Assembly: GCA_910576815.1 (NCBI GenBank)
Contig: CAJTKA010000020.1
Coordinates: forward strand, 1-64,000
Length of the DNA: 64,000 nucleotides
DNA from: an uncultured Lachnospiraceae bacterium
GTDB taxonomy: Bacteria; Bacillota; Clostridia; Lachnospirales; Lachnospiraceae
Direction: 5' to 3'
Shown here: piece by piece, positions 22,573-31,793 of the stretch
How positions within the stretch are numbered: position 1 is the stretch's first letter
How the letters are laid out: each line of letters opens with the position of its first letter
Made by a program: the position numbers and the translations under genes
The notes under the pieces: model-generated
Seen by the model: only the letters and a program-made list of their open reading frames with translations
Told to the model about the DNA's origin: nothing
Database searches by the model: none

Positions 22573-23964
22573 CTAAAAGCCGTTTTCTTTCAAATCTTTT
22601 ACAAGGCTTACATAAAATTCCCGCACATCAAACCCGCAAATGTTCTCCCGATTGAGATCAATCATATCGGCGTGGGAAATGCCCCTTCCGTCCGCCACTG
22701 CAAGCCGCGTGAAATGTTCGCCCCAGACGGCACTTTCCAAAGAGACCAGCCCGTCGTTTGCCCCATCGAAATGTCGTACCAGCGGATAGGCCATGTTTAA
22801 AGGGAATCTGCCGCTGGAAGCGCAGTTCATGATACTGCCCACGCTCCGATAACAGACGTCGGGGTGATCGGGCAGCTTTTCATTGCGAAGGGCGCAGGCG
22901 GAAGCGGTGAGGTCTTGCACGGCGGAGAGAAAATCGGGATCGGGATCACCAAATTTTTTTAAGGCGGCGTTATATTTGCGCGCTACGCTTTTCTGTACAT
23001 TAACGGGTATTTTGTCCAGCAGATAATCGGCAAAGATGCAGCCCCTGTGGGGTGTGTTGACGGTCGTCAGGGAGGCAACGTAAGGTGCGGCGCCGCAGGC
23101 GCTGATGGCATATCTGCTGTCGAGACCGCCCTTGGAGTGGGCAATGATGTTTACCTTTTCACAGCCTGTTTCCCGCACGATGACACGGATGCGCTCTGCC
23201 AGTTCCTGACCGCATTCGGCAACGGATGCAGCGGACTGCTGGCTGCCATAATAGATCGTGGTGCCGTTTTGTTTGAGGGCATGGGGGATCCGCCCCCAAT
23301 AATTAAAGAAACGGAAATCGCGGAAAAATACGCCGTGCACAAGTAACAGCGGATATTTTGTTTCGCAGATGCGGCTTTCGGCCCGCACCTGGTCCAGCAA
23401 ATACTTTTCCTGCTCAAAGGCGGCTTCGTTTGCCGTGATGGAGATGATGCGGCACAACGCCCAGATGTGGACGAAAGGAATAAAACCGCAGACAATGCCG
23501 ATCACGCGCCATTTGATGCCAAGCTGCACGGAGGTCGTGTATACGCGGAGGATGCCATTCCAGAAAAGGACGGATTCCATCAAAATCAGAAGCACGAGGC
23601 TGATCAGGCGGCCGACTCCATACCCAAGGCCGACATTGTCAGGTTTTAGAAAAAGTGTATACAGGATGGCAAACAAGGATTCGGCGATGGTCGTTGTGAG
23701 AAAAAGCTGCAGCAGCGCCGCGCCGTCTTCCAGGATCGCGTTTCGTCTGCCGGCTGCGCGGCGGATCGTGAGACGGGGAAACAGGTTGATCAAAAGAAAC
23801 AGGAAAAAGCCTGTGATGCAGGCGAAAATACCTGCCAATATACGCATCGGTGTAAAAAAGGCGGCACGCAGGCCGGCGTCTGTGAGATAGGGAATCAGGA
23901 TATAGAGGACGCTCATTTCCGCGAACAGGATCAGTGCGGAGATGATTTTTCTTACGTGTTTCAT
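22573..23964 (-). CDS. Membrane-anchored alpha/beta hydrolase (lipase-like)
   Basis: 463 residues. The N-terminal 180 residues contain about five hydrophobic helices. A hydrolase domain follows with the lipase strand YPLLLVHGVFFRDFRFFNYW and the nucleophile elbow AHSKGGLDSRY, where Lys replaces the usual Met or Gln after Ser. TVNTPHRGC follows, as in bacterial triacylglycerol lipases. Asp in HFDGANDGLV and His in GISHADMID are triad candidates. AGGAGA precedes the start. The substrate is unknown; a lipid or acyl ester at the membrane is likely. Confidence 0.8.
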   Translation of the reverse strand: MKHVRKIISALILFAEMSVLYILIPYLTDAGLRAAFFTPMRILAGIFACITGFFLFLLINLFPRLTIRRAAGRRNAILEDGAALLQLFLTTTIAESLFAILYTLFLKPDNVGLGYGVGRLISLVLLILMESVLFWNGILRVYTTSVQLGIKWRVIGIVCGFIPFVHIWALCRIISITANEAAFEQEKYLLDQVRAESRICETKYPLLLVHGVFFRDFRFFNYWGRIPHALKQNGTTIYYGSQQSAASVAECGQELAERIRVIVRETGCEKVNIIAHSKGGLDSRYAISACGAAPYVASLTTVNTPHRGCIFADYLLDKIPVNVQKSVARKYNAALKKFGDPDPDFLSAVQDLTASACALRNEKLPDHPDVCYRSVGSIMNCASSGRFPLNMAYPLVRHFDGANDGLVSLESAVWGEHFTRLAVADGRGISHADMIDLNRENICGFDVREFYVSLVKDLKENGF

Positions 23965-24169
23965 AGAGGGTCTCCTGTCAGTAAAGAATTAGGGAAGCAG
24001 CTGTTTTTGGCCACTCTTTTTCATGGTAACACACCGAAGGGAAATTGAAAATGAGAACCGTAGGAAAAGGAAAGAGAAAACGGAAATGGGATTGCATTTT
24101 CCGTATCATGCGAGTAAGATGACTAAAGGATCAGTTGTAGTTTTTATGTGGAAGAAAAGGAAGTTTGGT

Positions 24170-25552
24170 ATGGCAAAGACAATGACAATGACCCGTGAGG
24201 AGCGAATGGCGACAGAACCGATCGGACGCCTGATGGTGAGCATGACGCTCCCCTCGATTCTTGCGCAGATCATCAATATTTTATACAGCATCATAGACAG
24301 GATCTACATCGGCCATATGGAAGGCGTGGGAGCTAACGCCTTGACGGGTGTGGGCGTTACCTTCTGCATCACGGTTTTTATCTCCGCCTTTTCGGGCTTT
24401 GTCAACAGCGGCGCGGCACCGCTGGCGGCGATTTGGCTGGGAAAACAGGACAGGGATCACGCGGAAAAGATCCTGGGAAACAGCGTCAGTTTTCTGGTGA
24501 TCTGTACGGTGATCCTGATGGCGGTCTTTTACATATTTCAAAGACCCCTGCTCTACAGCTTTGGGGCCAGCGACGCTACCATAGACTATGCGGTGGATTA
24601 TTTGACCATTTATCTGGCAGGTACCCTGTTTGTCGAATTGGCTCTGGGCTTAAACGCCTTTATCATCTGCCAGAGCAAGCCGGGGACAGCCATGCTTTCC
24701 GTATTGATCGGTGCGGTGGCAAACATCATCCTTGACCCTATTTTTATCTTTGGTTTTCACATGGGCGTGAAAGGCGCGGCGGTGGCGACAGTGATCTCGC
24801 AGGCCTTAAGCGCAGCCTGGGTCACGGGATATCTTTTGAGTGAACGGTCTTCCCTGAAGATCAGGAAAAAGTTTCTTAAGCTGGAGCGGGGAATCTTATT
24901 CAGCATTTTTTCGCTGGGGATCTCGCCTTTTATCATGCGCGCAACGGAGAGTTTTATCAGCATCGTGTTGAATCACGGCCTGCAGTCCTACGGCGGCGAT
25001 CTCTATGTGGGGTCGCTCACGATCATGCAGAGCGTGATGCAGCTGTTCTCTGCACCGATTGGCGGCTTTACGCAGGGCATGACGCCGATCATCAGTTATA
25101 ATTTCGGTGCGGGTAATTTTGCGCGGGTCAAACAGCTCTACCGCTGGATGATTGGTCTGTGCTTCGGTTTTATGGTTATCACCACGGCGACGACCATGCT
25201 GTTTCCTGAATTTTATGCGGGATTTTTTACCAACGAGGCGGCGCTTGTGGAGCTGGTCGGCAAGGTGATGCCGATCTTTATGGCGGGTATGCTGGTGTTT
25301 GGCTTACAAAATGGGATCCAGCCCACCTTTTTGGCGCTGGGGCAGGCCAAGATATCCCTCTTTATCGCGGTGCTCAGAAAGATCATCCTCCTGATCCCAC
25401 TGGCGATCATCCTGCCGCGGTTTTTCGGGGTGATGGGCGTTTACTATGCAGAGCCTGTTTCGGATATCATTTCCGCAACGATGGCAACGGCACTGTTTTT
25501 GTTAAACATTCGCAAGATTTTGTCGAAGGAGACGCTGGCGAAGATACGTTGA
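24170..25552 (+). CDS. MATE-family efflux transporter (second)
   Basis: 460 residues and about twelve helices, with the family start EPIGRLMVSMTLPSILAQII, IIDRIYIGHMEGVGANALTG and the second-half signature GFTQGMTPIISYNFGAG. The start at 24170 has AGGAAG seven bases upstream; reading back to 24023 gives a charged extension without family similarity. It belongs to a different MATE subgroup from the gene at 20.9 kb, judging by the low identity, so the two are not recent duplicates. Confidence 0.9.
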   Translation: MAKTMTMTREERMATEPIGRLMVSMTLPSILAQIINILYSIIDRIYIGHMEGVGANALTGVGVTFCITVFISAFSGFVNSGAAPLAAIWLGKQDRDHAEKILGNSVSFLVICTVILMAVFYIFQRPLLYSFGASDATIDYAVDYLTIYLAGTLFVELALGLNAFIICQSKPGTAMLSVLIGAVANIILDPIFIFGFHMGVKGAAVATVISQALSAAWVTGYLLSERSSLKIRKKFLKLERGILFSIFSLGISPFIMRATESFISIVLNHGLQSYGGDLYVGSLTIMQSVMQLFSAPIGGFTQGMTPIISYNFGAGNFARVKQLYRWMIGLCFGFMVITTATTMLFPEFYAGFFTNEAALVELVGKVMPIFMAGMLVFGLQNGIQPTFLALGQAKISLFIAVLRKIILLIPLAIILPRFFGVMGVYYAEPVSDIISATMATALFLLNIRKILSKETLAKIR

Positions 25553-25585
25553 GAAATCTTAAAAGAATCCACATGGTGTCATCTC

Positions 25586-25614
25586 TTGACACACAGACAT
25601 ACTTATGATACATT
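25586..25614 (+). promoter_or_regulatory. Promoter of the cation antiporter gene
   Basis: TTGACA (25586-25591), a 17-bp spacer and TACATT (25609-25614), about 190 bases ahead of the antiporter start. Confidence 0.65.
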
Positions 25615-25621
25615 ATCTCAT

Positions 25622-25774
25622 AAGTTAAGAGGGAGTAGTTATCCTGTGCAGGCAACATACCCTGACACTTGTGTCATGTTTGCACGCTTTCTGTTTCATA
25701 CCGGATATATGGGAAATGAGAGAAAGAACGAGACTTTTAGCATGAAAATGTTGAGAGCCTCGTTTTTTTATTTT
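25622..25774 (+). ncRNA. yybP-ykoY (manganese) riboswitch with terminator
   Basis: The leader contains AGAGGGAGTAGTTATCC and GGCAACATACCCTGAC, which match the conserved 5' half of the yybP-ykoY motif (GGGGAGUAG and the ACAUAC loop). GAACGAGACTTTTAGC matches the 3' half. The second half can also fold into a terminator: AACGAG (25727-25732) with CTCGTT (25759-25764) and an inner CTTTTAGCA/TGTTGAGAG helix, then a run of T. In known members Mn2+ binding relieves termination and switches on exporters. The downstream gene is a cation/Ca2+-type antiporter, as expected. Confidence 0.8.
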
Positions 25775-25801
25775 CGGGGCTTAAGAGAAGGAGGTATTGT
25801 G

Positions 25802-26752
25802 ATGATGGAGGTTTTATTACAGATCGGATTATTGGCACTTGGGTTTGTGCTCTTAGTTAAGGGCGCGGACTGGTTTGTGGAGGGGGCAAGCAGTCTGGCG
25901 GAACGGTTCGGCATTCCCCAGCTTGTGATCGGCCTCACTATCGTGGCAATGGGGACATCCCTGCCGGAGGCGGCGGTCAGCGTGTCGGCGGCTTTGAAAG
26001 GCAGCGCAGAGATCACCATCGGCAACATTGTCGGGAGCAACATTATGAATGTGCTGTTGATTCTGGGACTGACGGCACTGATCACTCCCATTGCGGTGCA
26101 GAAGTCTACGGTGCGCTATGAAATTCCTTATGTGATTCTGGTCTCAGCGATCCTGTGGGCACTTGGCAGTACAAAAGACCACCTGCTTGGCTTTTCCGAC
26201 GGCCTGATCCTCTGGGGGCTGATGCTTCTTTATTTGGCCTATTTGCTGGTGATGGCGAAGAAAGGTGTGCCGCTGCCCGAGGAGGCGGGCAGCCGCGAGG
26301 AGAAACCCATGTCCGTATGGAAGATGCTCTTTTTGATCGTTCTGGGCGGTGCGATGATCGTTGTAGGCTCGGATCTGGCGGTGGATGCCGCCACGGAGCT
26401 GGCCCTGATCTTTGGCATGAGCGAGCGGCTGATCGGGCTGACCATCGTTGCCTTCGGCACGTCACTTCCAGAACTGGTGACGAGCGTCACGGCGGCCATC
26501 AAAGGAAAGGCGGATATCGCAGTCGGCAACATTGTGGGGAGCAATATCTTCAATATCCTCTTTGTGGTGGGAACATCCGCTTTGATCACGCCGGTGGAGT
26601 ATGCCACGGACTTCTTTGTGGACAGCGTGGTGTGTATCGCTTCTGCGGCGCTTTTGTGGCTGTGTGTGGTTAAGAACAAGAGGTTGGGACGTCTGGGCGG
26701 TGCGATTATGCTGGCCTGTTATGGCGGATATTTTGCGTATTTGATACGATAA
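25802..26752 (+). CDS. CaxA/YrbG-type cation (Ca2+/Na+ or Mn2+) antiporter
   Basis: 316 residues with ten membrane helices in two inverted halves. Each half has the alpha-repeat: GLTIVAMGTSLPEAAVSVSA with GNIVGSNIMN in the first, and GLTIVAFGTSLPELVTSVTA with GNIVGSNIFN in the second. The conserved acidic residues lie in these repeats. The family exchanges cations across the cytoplasmic membrane. The riboswitch ahead suggests that Mn2+ export is the relevant activity here. The start at 25802 has AAGGAGG upstream. ATG is repeated at 25805. Confidence 0.9.
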   Translation: MMEVLLQIGLLALGFVLLVKGADWFVEGASSLAERFGIPQLVIGLTIVAMGTSLPEAAVSVSAALKGSAEITIGNIVGSNIMNVLLILGLTALITPIAVQKSTVRYEIPYVILVSAILWALGSTKDHLLGFSDGLILWGLMLLYLAYLLVMAKKGVPLPEEAGSREEKPMSVWKMLFLIVLGGAMIVVGSDLAVDAATELALIFGMSERLIGLTIVAFGTSLPELVTSVTAAIKGKADIAVGNIVGSNIFNILFVVGTSALITPVEYATDFFVDSVVCIASAALLWLCVVKNKRLGRLGGAIMLACYGGYFAYLIR

Positions 26753-26787
26753 AGCAGAAAACAGAAAGACGGATTTATGGATTTATT

Positions 26788-26816
26788 TTGAAAAAGGAGA
26801 TCATGTGTGTTATACT
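26788..26816 (+). promoter_or_regulatory. Promoter of the partner-switching cluster
   Basis: TTGAAA (26788-26793), a 17-bp spacer and TATACT (26811-26816), 30 bases before the STAS gene. Confidence 0.7.
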
Positions 26817-26846
26817 GATACCATGATTGGATAGGAGGAAACGGAA

Positions 26847-27146
26847 ATGAACATAGAAAAAACACAAAACGGAACAGAGGTAACGTTTGTGCTTTCGGGG
26901 AGACTGGATACCACGACTGCGCCTCAACTGGAGGAGAAAGTACAGGAGAGCCTTGAAGGGACACAGAAGCTGGTTCTGGATTTTGAGAAGCTTGAATATC
27001 TTTCCTCTGCGGGACTGCGTGTGCTTTTGACTGCCCATAAGGCGATGATGAAGAGCGGCGGACAGATGGAGATCCGGCATGTGAACGAGGTCATTCATGA
27101 GGTATTTGAGGTGACGGGATTTTTGGATGTGCTGAATATTGTGTAG
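26847..27146 (+). CDS. STAS-domain anti-sigma-factor antagonist (RsbV/SpoIIAA-like)
   Basis: A 99-residue single STAS domain. The strand-helix pattern VTFVLSGRLDTTTAPQLEE is at 11-29, and the phosphoserine loop KLEYLSSAGLRVLL near 50-63 holds the Ser that the partner kinase phosphorylates. In partner switching the dephosphorylated form binds the kinase and releases its target. AGGAGGAAACGG precedes the start. The kinase gene follows after 62 bases that include a strong hairpin. Confidence 0.9.
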   Translation: MNIEKTQNGTEVTFVLSGRLDTTTAPQLEEKVQESLEGTQKLVLDFEKLEYLSSAGLRVLLTAHKAMMKSGGQMEIRHVNEVIHEVFEVTGFLDVLNIV

Positions 27147-27169
27147 TGACGGCGCAAACTCGGAATCGC

Positions 27170-27197
27170 AAGTCATCGCAGTAAACTGCGATGACTT
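27170..27197 (+). repeat. Perfect hairpin abutting the SD of the anti-sigma kinase gene
   Basis: AAGTCATCGCAG (27170-27181) and CTGCGATGACTT (27186-27197) form a 12-bp stem with loop TAAA. GGAGGAG begins at the next base. There is no T run, so it is more likely a translational or mRNA-stability element than a terminator. Confidence 0.65.
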
Positions 27198-27208
27198 GGA
27201 GGAGAACT

Positions 27209-27616
27209 ATGAATGAAATGACAGTGGAAGCGACACCGGAAAACATACCAGTCATCACTGCGTTTGTGGACGAGCAGTTGGAGAAGTACGACTGTCCCAT
27301 GAAGGCACAGGCCCAAATCGACATTGCCATCGACGAACTTTTCGGCAATATCGTTCGCTACGCCTATCATCCGGAAATCGGGTCAGCGACGGTGCAGGTG
27401 GAGGTCGTACCTGAGCCGCTTGCGGTAGTGATCACATTTATCGATCAGGGCAAGCCCTACGATCCGCTTGCCAAAGAGGATCCGAATGTGACGCTGTCTG
27501 CGGAGGAGCGAGAGATTGGCGGACTCGGTATCTATATTGTAAAAAAGAGCATGAATGAGATTACTTATGAATACAAAGACGGACGAAATATCTTAAAGAT
27601 ACGCAAAGACTTTTAG
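27209..27616 (+). CDS. Anti-sigma-factor serine kinase (RsbW/SpoIIAB-like)
   Basis: A 135-residue GHKL-fold kinase. The N box is IDIAIDELFGNIVRYAY, the G1 box IDQGKPYDPL, and the G2-like GGLGIYIVKKSMNEITYEY. It should phosphorylate the STAS protein encoded just before and hold an output protein when not sequestered. No sigma factor is encoded in the cluster, so the output may be elsewhere or not a sigma factor. The start at 27209 has GGAGGAG directly upstream, at the foot of a 12-bp hairpin. Confidence 0.9.
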   Translation: MNEMTVEATPENIPVITAFVDEQLEKYDCPMKAQAQIDIAIDELFGNIVRYAYHPEIGSATVQVEVVPEPLAVVITFIDQGKPYDPLAKEDPNVTLSAEEREIGGLGIYIVKKSMNEITYEYKDGRNILKIRKDF

Positions 27617-27640
27617 CCAGACGACCGACGAGGAATCCGT

Positions 27641-29929
27641 ATGATAAATCAGAGTGATATGCAGGATCTCTATATCTATAAAGAGATCGTAAATAACGCG
27701 TTAGAAGGCATTATGGGCATTATGGTGCTCAGCATGAACGGTAAGATCACCATGCTCAATCCGGCGGCTGAGCGGATGCTGGGGCTTAGCGACGAGGATG
27801 TCGGCGACACCTTTATCAACGTGTTTTTGACCAAAGAGGGGACGGACGATTTCAACGAGGCGATTCTGGCGTCGATCTATGAGAAGAAAAAAGTGAGCAA
27901 TATGTCCGTCGACTATATGCTGGAGGGGAAAATCAGGAATCTGCTCCTGACGACCAGCTATATCATGAGCGGCGGAGAGCGGTCAGTTGTGGTGGTCATG
28001 GACGACGTGACCGAGTTGAACGAACTGCGGGACGCGCGCACGGCTCTTGAGAAGATCAGGGAGCTGAATCGGGAATTTGAAAAGGCAAAAGATGAGGCGG
28101 AGAGAGCCAATGAGGCAAAGAGCCTTTTCCTTTCCAATATGTCCCACGAGATCAGAACGCCCATCAATGCCGTGCTCGGCATGAATGAAATGATCCTGCG
28201 GGAATGCAGTGACGAGCAGATCCTTTCCTATGCGGATAACATTCGCAGTTCCGGAAAGACACTTCTCTTTTTGATCAATGATATTCTGGATATGTCTAAG
28301 ATCGAGTCCGGTAAAATGGAGATCATTCCGGTGGAGTACGAGCCGGCAGGCCTGTTGATGGATCTGTGGAACGTGATTTTTTTGCGGGCGCAGGAAAAGG
28401 ATCTTTCCGTGCGGTTTTCTCTGGATGAGACCCTTCCGCGGATCCTTTTTGGAGACGACGTCAGGATCAAGCAGATCGTGACGAATTTGTTGACCAATGC
28501 AGTCAAATACACGCCGCAGGGTGGTGTGGAACTGCACGCAGCCTATGAACGCAGAGGAGGGGAAAATATCGCCCTCACCATTTCCGTGAAGGATACGGGC
28601 ATGGGCATCAAGAAAGAAGATATGGGCAAGCTTTTTGAGAGCTTTCAGAGATTGGACGAGGAGAAGAACCGTAATATTGAGGGGACAGGGCTGGGCATGA
28701 ACATCACCATGTCGCTCTTAAAACTGATGGACGGAGAGATGAAGGTGGAGAGCGAATACGGAAAAGGCTCGAACTTCACCGTAACGATCCCGCAGCGGAT
28801 CGTCTGCGACGAGCCGGCAGGCGATTTTGAAAGCATGAAAACGCGGCAGGAGCAGAGTAAAAAGGCCAGAGGGCAGATATTCGAGGCGCCGGAGGCAAGG
28901 GTGCTGGTGGTGGATGATAACGCCATGAACCTGACGGTGTTTACCTCCCTTTTGAAGCGTACCCGCATGCAGATCACCACGGCAAGTTCCGGTAAAGAAT
29001 GTCTGGCGCTGGTGAAAAAGGAACCTTACCACATCATCTTCATGGATCACATGATGCCGGAGATGGACGGGATCGAGACCCTGCATGAGATTCAGAAGAT
29101 GACGGATCACCCGAACCAAGAAACACCTGTTATCGTACTGACGGCCAATGCAGTCGCGGGTGCCAGAGAAGCCTATCTGAAAGAAGGCTTTGTGGACTTT
29201 TTGACCAAACCCATTGACGGAGATGTCCTGGAGCAGACGGTGCAGAACTATTTGCCAAAGGGACTTGTCACGTACCGTGAGGCGGCAGATAAAACGGCGG
29301 AAAAGCCGGGGATCATGGCGGAGGAAGCACAGCTTTCCCGCTATGGCATCACATTGAAAAACGGGCTTCCCCATGCGCAAAATGATGAGGAAACCTATCT
29401 GGGGCTGGTGAGACTTTTCTTGAAAGAAAAAGAAAAGCAGGAGATCATGCGCGGCTTTATCCATGCCGGAAACATGAAAGATTACGCGATTCTGGTGCAT
29501 GGCTTAAAGGGCAATGCCCGCACACTGGGAGCAGATGCCCTTGCGGATACTGCTTTTGCGCATGAAAAGGAGAGTAAGGCGAGTAACGCCGATTATGTGA
29601 AAGCGCATTTTGATGAGCTGCTTGCTCTCTGGAATCAGGCGCAGGAAGGCTTCTCGGCACTCTGGGAAAAATATGATCAGGATGTGGAGGATGTGGTTTG
29701 CGGAGAAGGGCAGGAGTGCCTGCAGCTTGCACAGGAAGATCTGGAAGAAGTGGCTGCGCTCTTGGATGATTTTGAGACAAAAGAGGCTGTCGGCAGACTC
29801 AAAGAATGGCTGGCAAGCCCACTGGAACCTCAGATGCGGGAACTGCTAAAGAGCGCGCTGGAAGCCTTGGAGGATGAATTTGACGAAGAAAAAGCCATTG
29901 CGCTTTTGAGAAAAGAAGGAGGAAATTGA
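27641..29929 (+). CDS. Hybrid histidine kinase with receiver and HPt domains
   Basis: 762 residues, cytoplasmic, no membrane helix. The order is a PAS domain (about 10-125), a coiled coil (130-165), HisKA with FLSNMSHEIRTPINAVLGMN (His169), and an ATPase domain with QIVTNLLTNAVKYTP and DTGMGIKKEDM, then GTGLGMNITMSLL (about 215-390). A receiver domain begins ARVLVVDDNAMN and has the phosphoacceptor Asp in IIFMDHMMPEMDG (about 420-545). A C-terminal HPt-like domain has LVHGLKGNARTLGA (about 580-680). A phosphorelay inside one protein is implied. It sits between the kinase of a partner switch and a stand-alone receiver, which may be its output. Confidence 0.92.
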   Translation: MINQSDMQDLYIYKEIVNNALEGIMGIMVLSMNGKITMLNPAAERMLGLSDEDVGDTFINVFLTKEGTDDFNEAILASIYEKKKVSNMSVDYMLEGKIRNLLLTTSYIMSGGERSVVVVMDDVTELNELRDARTALEKIRELNREFEKAKDEAERANEAKSLFLSNMSHEIRTPINAVLGMNEMILRECSDEQILSYADNIRSSGKTLLFLINDILDMSKIESGKMEIIPVEYEPAGLLMDLWNVIFLRAQEKDLSVRFSLDETLPRILFGDDVRIKQIVTNLLTNAVKYTPQGGVELHAAYERRGGENIALTISVKDTGMGIKKEDMGKLFESFQRLDEEKNRNIEGTGLGMNITMSLLKLMDGEMKVESEYGKGSNFTVTIPQRIVCDEPAGDFESMKTRQEQSKKARGQIFEAPEARVLVVDDNAMNLTVFTSLLKRTRMQITTASSGKECLALVKKEPYHIIFMDHMMPEMDGIETLHEIQKMTDHPNQETPVIVLTANAVAGAREAYLKEGFVDFLTKPIDGDVLEQTVQNYLPKGLVTYREAADKTAEKPGIMAEEAQLSRYGITLKNGLPHAQNDEETYLGLVRLFLKEKEKQEIMRGFIHAGNMKDYAILVHGLKGNARTLGADALADTAFAHEKESKASNADYVKAHFDELLALWNQAQEGFSALWEKYDQDVEDVVCGEGQECLQLAQEDLEEVAALLDDFETKEAVGRLKEWLASPLEPQMRELLKSALEALEDEFDEEKAIALLRKEGGN

Positions 29930-29930
29930 G

Positions 29931-30344
29931 ATGGCATTTGGGGAGAAGAAGAGGATCGTGGCGGTGGATGACAGCGCCATTGTTCTGAAAACATTGGAAA
30001 AGGTCCTGGGGAGCAGATTTGAGATCCATTCGTTTTCGGGCGGCGCAAGGGCTCTGCAGTTTTTGAAGAACAGGACGCCCGATTTGATTATTCTGGATAT
30101 TGATATGCCGGAGATCGACGGCTATGAGATGTTAAAGCTGATCAAAGAGAAAGATCATCTGACGGATGTGCCGGTTATCTTTTTGACATCCAACAATGAT
30201 AAGAGCTATGTGATCAAGGCGGTGGCAGGCGGCGCAAAGGACTATTGTGTCAAGCCCATTGACGAGGAGATCCTGATGGAAAAGGTGTGCGCGCAGTTAG
30301 GAGAGCCCGTTTCGGAAGAAAAATTCGGCTGGGATACGGTCTAA
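29931..30344 (+). CDS. Stand-alone response regulator (receiver only)
   Basis: A 137-residue CheY-like receiver. The acidic pair is in IVAVDDSAIV, the phosphoacceptor Asp in LIILDIDMPEIDGYEML, the switch Thr/Ser in VIFLTSNND, and Lys in DYCVKPIDEE. No output domain follows, so it must act by protein contact, perhaps on the PP2C phosphatase encoded convergently. It starts one base after the hybrid kinase stop, with AGGAGG inside the kinase gene. Confidence 0.9.
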   Translation: MAFGEKKRIVAVDDSAIVLKTLEKVLGSRFEIHSFSGGARALQFLKNRTPDLIILDIDMPEIDGYEMLKLIKEKDHLTDVPVIFLTSNNDKSYVIKAVAGGAKDYCVKPIDEEILMEKVCAQLGEPVSEEKFGWDTV

Positions 30345-30360
30345 GGCTTGGTGCCGGTTT

Positions 30361-31791
30361 TTAGGTAACAACCAGCGGTTCCATCGCTTTGAGGTATTCC
30401 ACGCACAGCATGGTAATGTCGTCAAACTGCGGCGCTTCGCCTACGAAGGCGTCGATATCTGCTTTTACGGCCGGGAGAAGGTCGGCGGGCTTCAGACTCG
30501 TGTTTTTCACAAGTACGTCTGTCAGCCTCTCCATGCCGTAGAGTTCTTTGGCGGCGTTCGTGGCCTCTGTTACCCCGTCCGTATACTGGAAGATCTTATC
30601 TCCGGGTGAGAGTGTCATCCGTCCGCTTGTGTATTCCATGTGCTCCATTCCCGCCAGCACGAATCCCGGTTTTATTTTATAAGGTTCGTAGGCACCGCCT
30701 GCTTTGGCAATGAAAGGCATTTCGTGGCCGGCATTGACGAAGGTAAACTCTCCGCTCACCAGATCGAGAACGCCCTCAAAGGCCGTGATGAAAAGTCCTT
30801 CACTGTTGGATTCGCACAGCAGATCGTTGACCTCGGTGAATACGGCGCCCAGATCTACATCCGGTTTTGTGTGGTCTTTGATGAGGGTCTTTCCGATCAC
30901 CATAAAGAGGGCAGCAGGCACGCCTTTTCCGGAAACGTCCGCCACGACGATGGCCAGATGTCTCTCGTCCACCATGAAAAAGTCATAAAAATCGCCGCCC
31001 ACTTCCTTGGCGGGATTCATCGAAGCGTAAATATCAAATTCCGCGCGGTCGGAGAAGGCAGGGAAGATACGCGGCAGCATATCACCCTGGATGTGCGTGG
31101 CCACGTCAAGCTCCGTGGAAATGCGCTGTCTCTCCTCGCTGTCTTTGATCTGCTTCGTTAAAAGTCTCCGTGTGCGGCCGGCCAGAGTCGTGCAGATGGC
31201 AGAGAGCCCTAACAGGATCATGGCACGGGGAATCACAAAAAAGAGCGTCGCTTCAAAGAGCAGCTGCTTTTCAACGCTCCGAAAGCCGTAGGAGCCGAGC
31301 GGAATCGACAGATTCATATCGCCTTCCCCCACATACATACCAATGTAGATGGAGGCGGAAAACAGAACCCAGGATGTTACGAGAGTCATTTGGTTCAGTC
31401 GTTTGGAATAGTAGTGACAGCTTAACATGAGAGGAAGCGCCCAGGCCAGCACGCCGTGTTTGGGCATGGCGCTCGAAAGGATAAAGACGCCCAGAGTCAC
31501 ACAGTAGATATTGAGATATTTCACCCAAGCAGGCTTGCCGCCCGTAAGCTTACAGACAAAGGTCGGCAGCAAGAAACATATGATCATGACGGGCATGGCG
31601 ATATTCATAACAATAGGAGGGATGATAAAAATCCCGATAAGATTAAAAAGCCATGCAAGTACGCCGACTATGGCACAGACGATCAGGGATTTTGCGGCGT
31701 AGAGATTGGCTTCTACTTCATTGTCCAGAATTGCCTGCAGTTCCGGTTCCGTAGTTTGCATGTCTTTTTTTCTGCTCGTATCTTTTTTCAA
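30361..31791 (-). CDS. Membrane-bound PP2C/SpoIIE-type serine phosphatase (RsbU-like)
   Basis: 476 residues from a TTG start; an ATG ten codons later (31761) lacks an SD site, whereas GAGAGGG precedes the TTG. About six membrane helices occupy 30-220. A linker follows, then the phosphatase domain from about 235: FYDFFMVDERHLAIVVADVS, SGKGVPAALFM, and QYTDGVTEATNA, with the metal aspartates present. It should dephosphorylate the STAS protein of the cluster and thus trigger the switch. It is transcribed with DegV, two bases apart. Confidence 0.88.
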   Translation of the reverse strand: MKKDTSRKKDMQTTEPELQAILDNEVEANLYAAKSLIVCAIVGVLAWLFNLIGIFIIPPIVMNIAMPVMIICFLLPTFVCKLTGGKPAWVKYLNIYCVTLGVFILSSAMPKHGVLAWALPLMLSCHYYSKRLNQMTLVTSWVLFSASIYIGMYVGEGDMNLSIPLGSYGFRSVEKQLLFEATLFFVIPRAMILLGLSAICTTLAGRTRRLLTKQIKDSEERQRISTELDVATHIQGDMLPRIFPAFSDRAEFDIYASMNPAKEVGGDFYDFFMVDERHLAIVVADVSGKGVPAALFMVIGKTLIKDHTKPDVDLGAVFTEVNDLLCESNSEGLFITAFEGVLDLVSGEFTFVNAGHEMPFIAKAGGAYEPYKIKPGFVLAGMEHMEYTSGRMTLSPGDKIFQYTDGVTEATNAAKELYGMERLTDVLVKNTSLKPADLLPAVKADIDAFVGEAPQFDDITMLCVEYLKAMEPLVVT

Positions 31792-31793
31792 GT

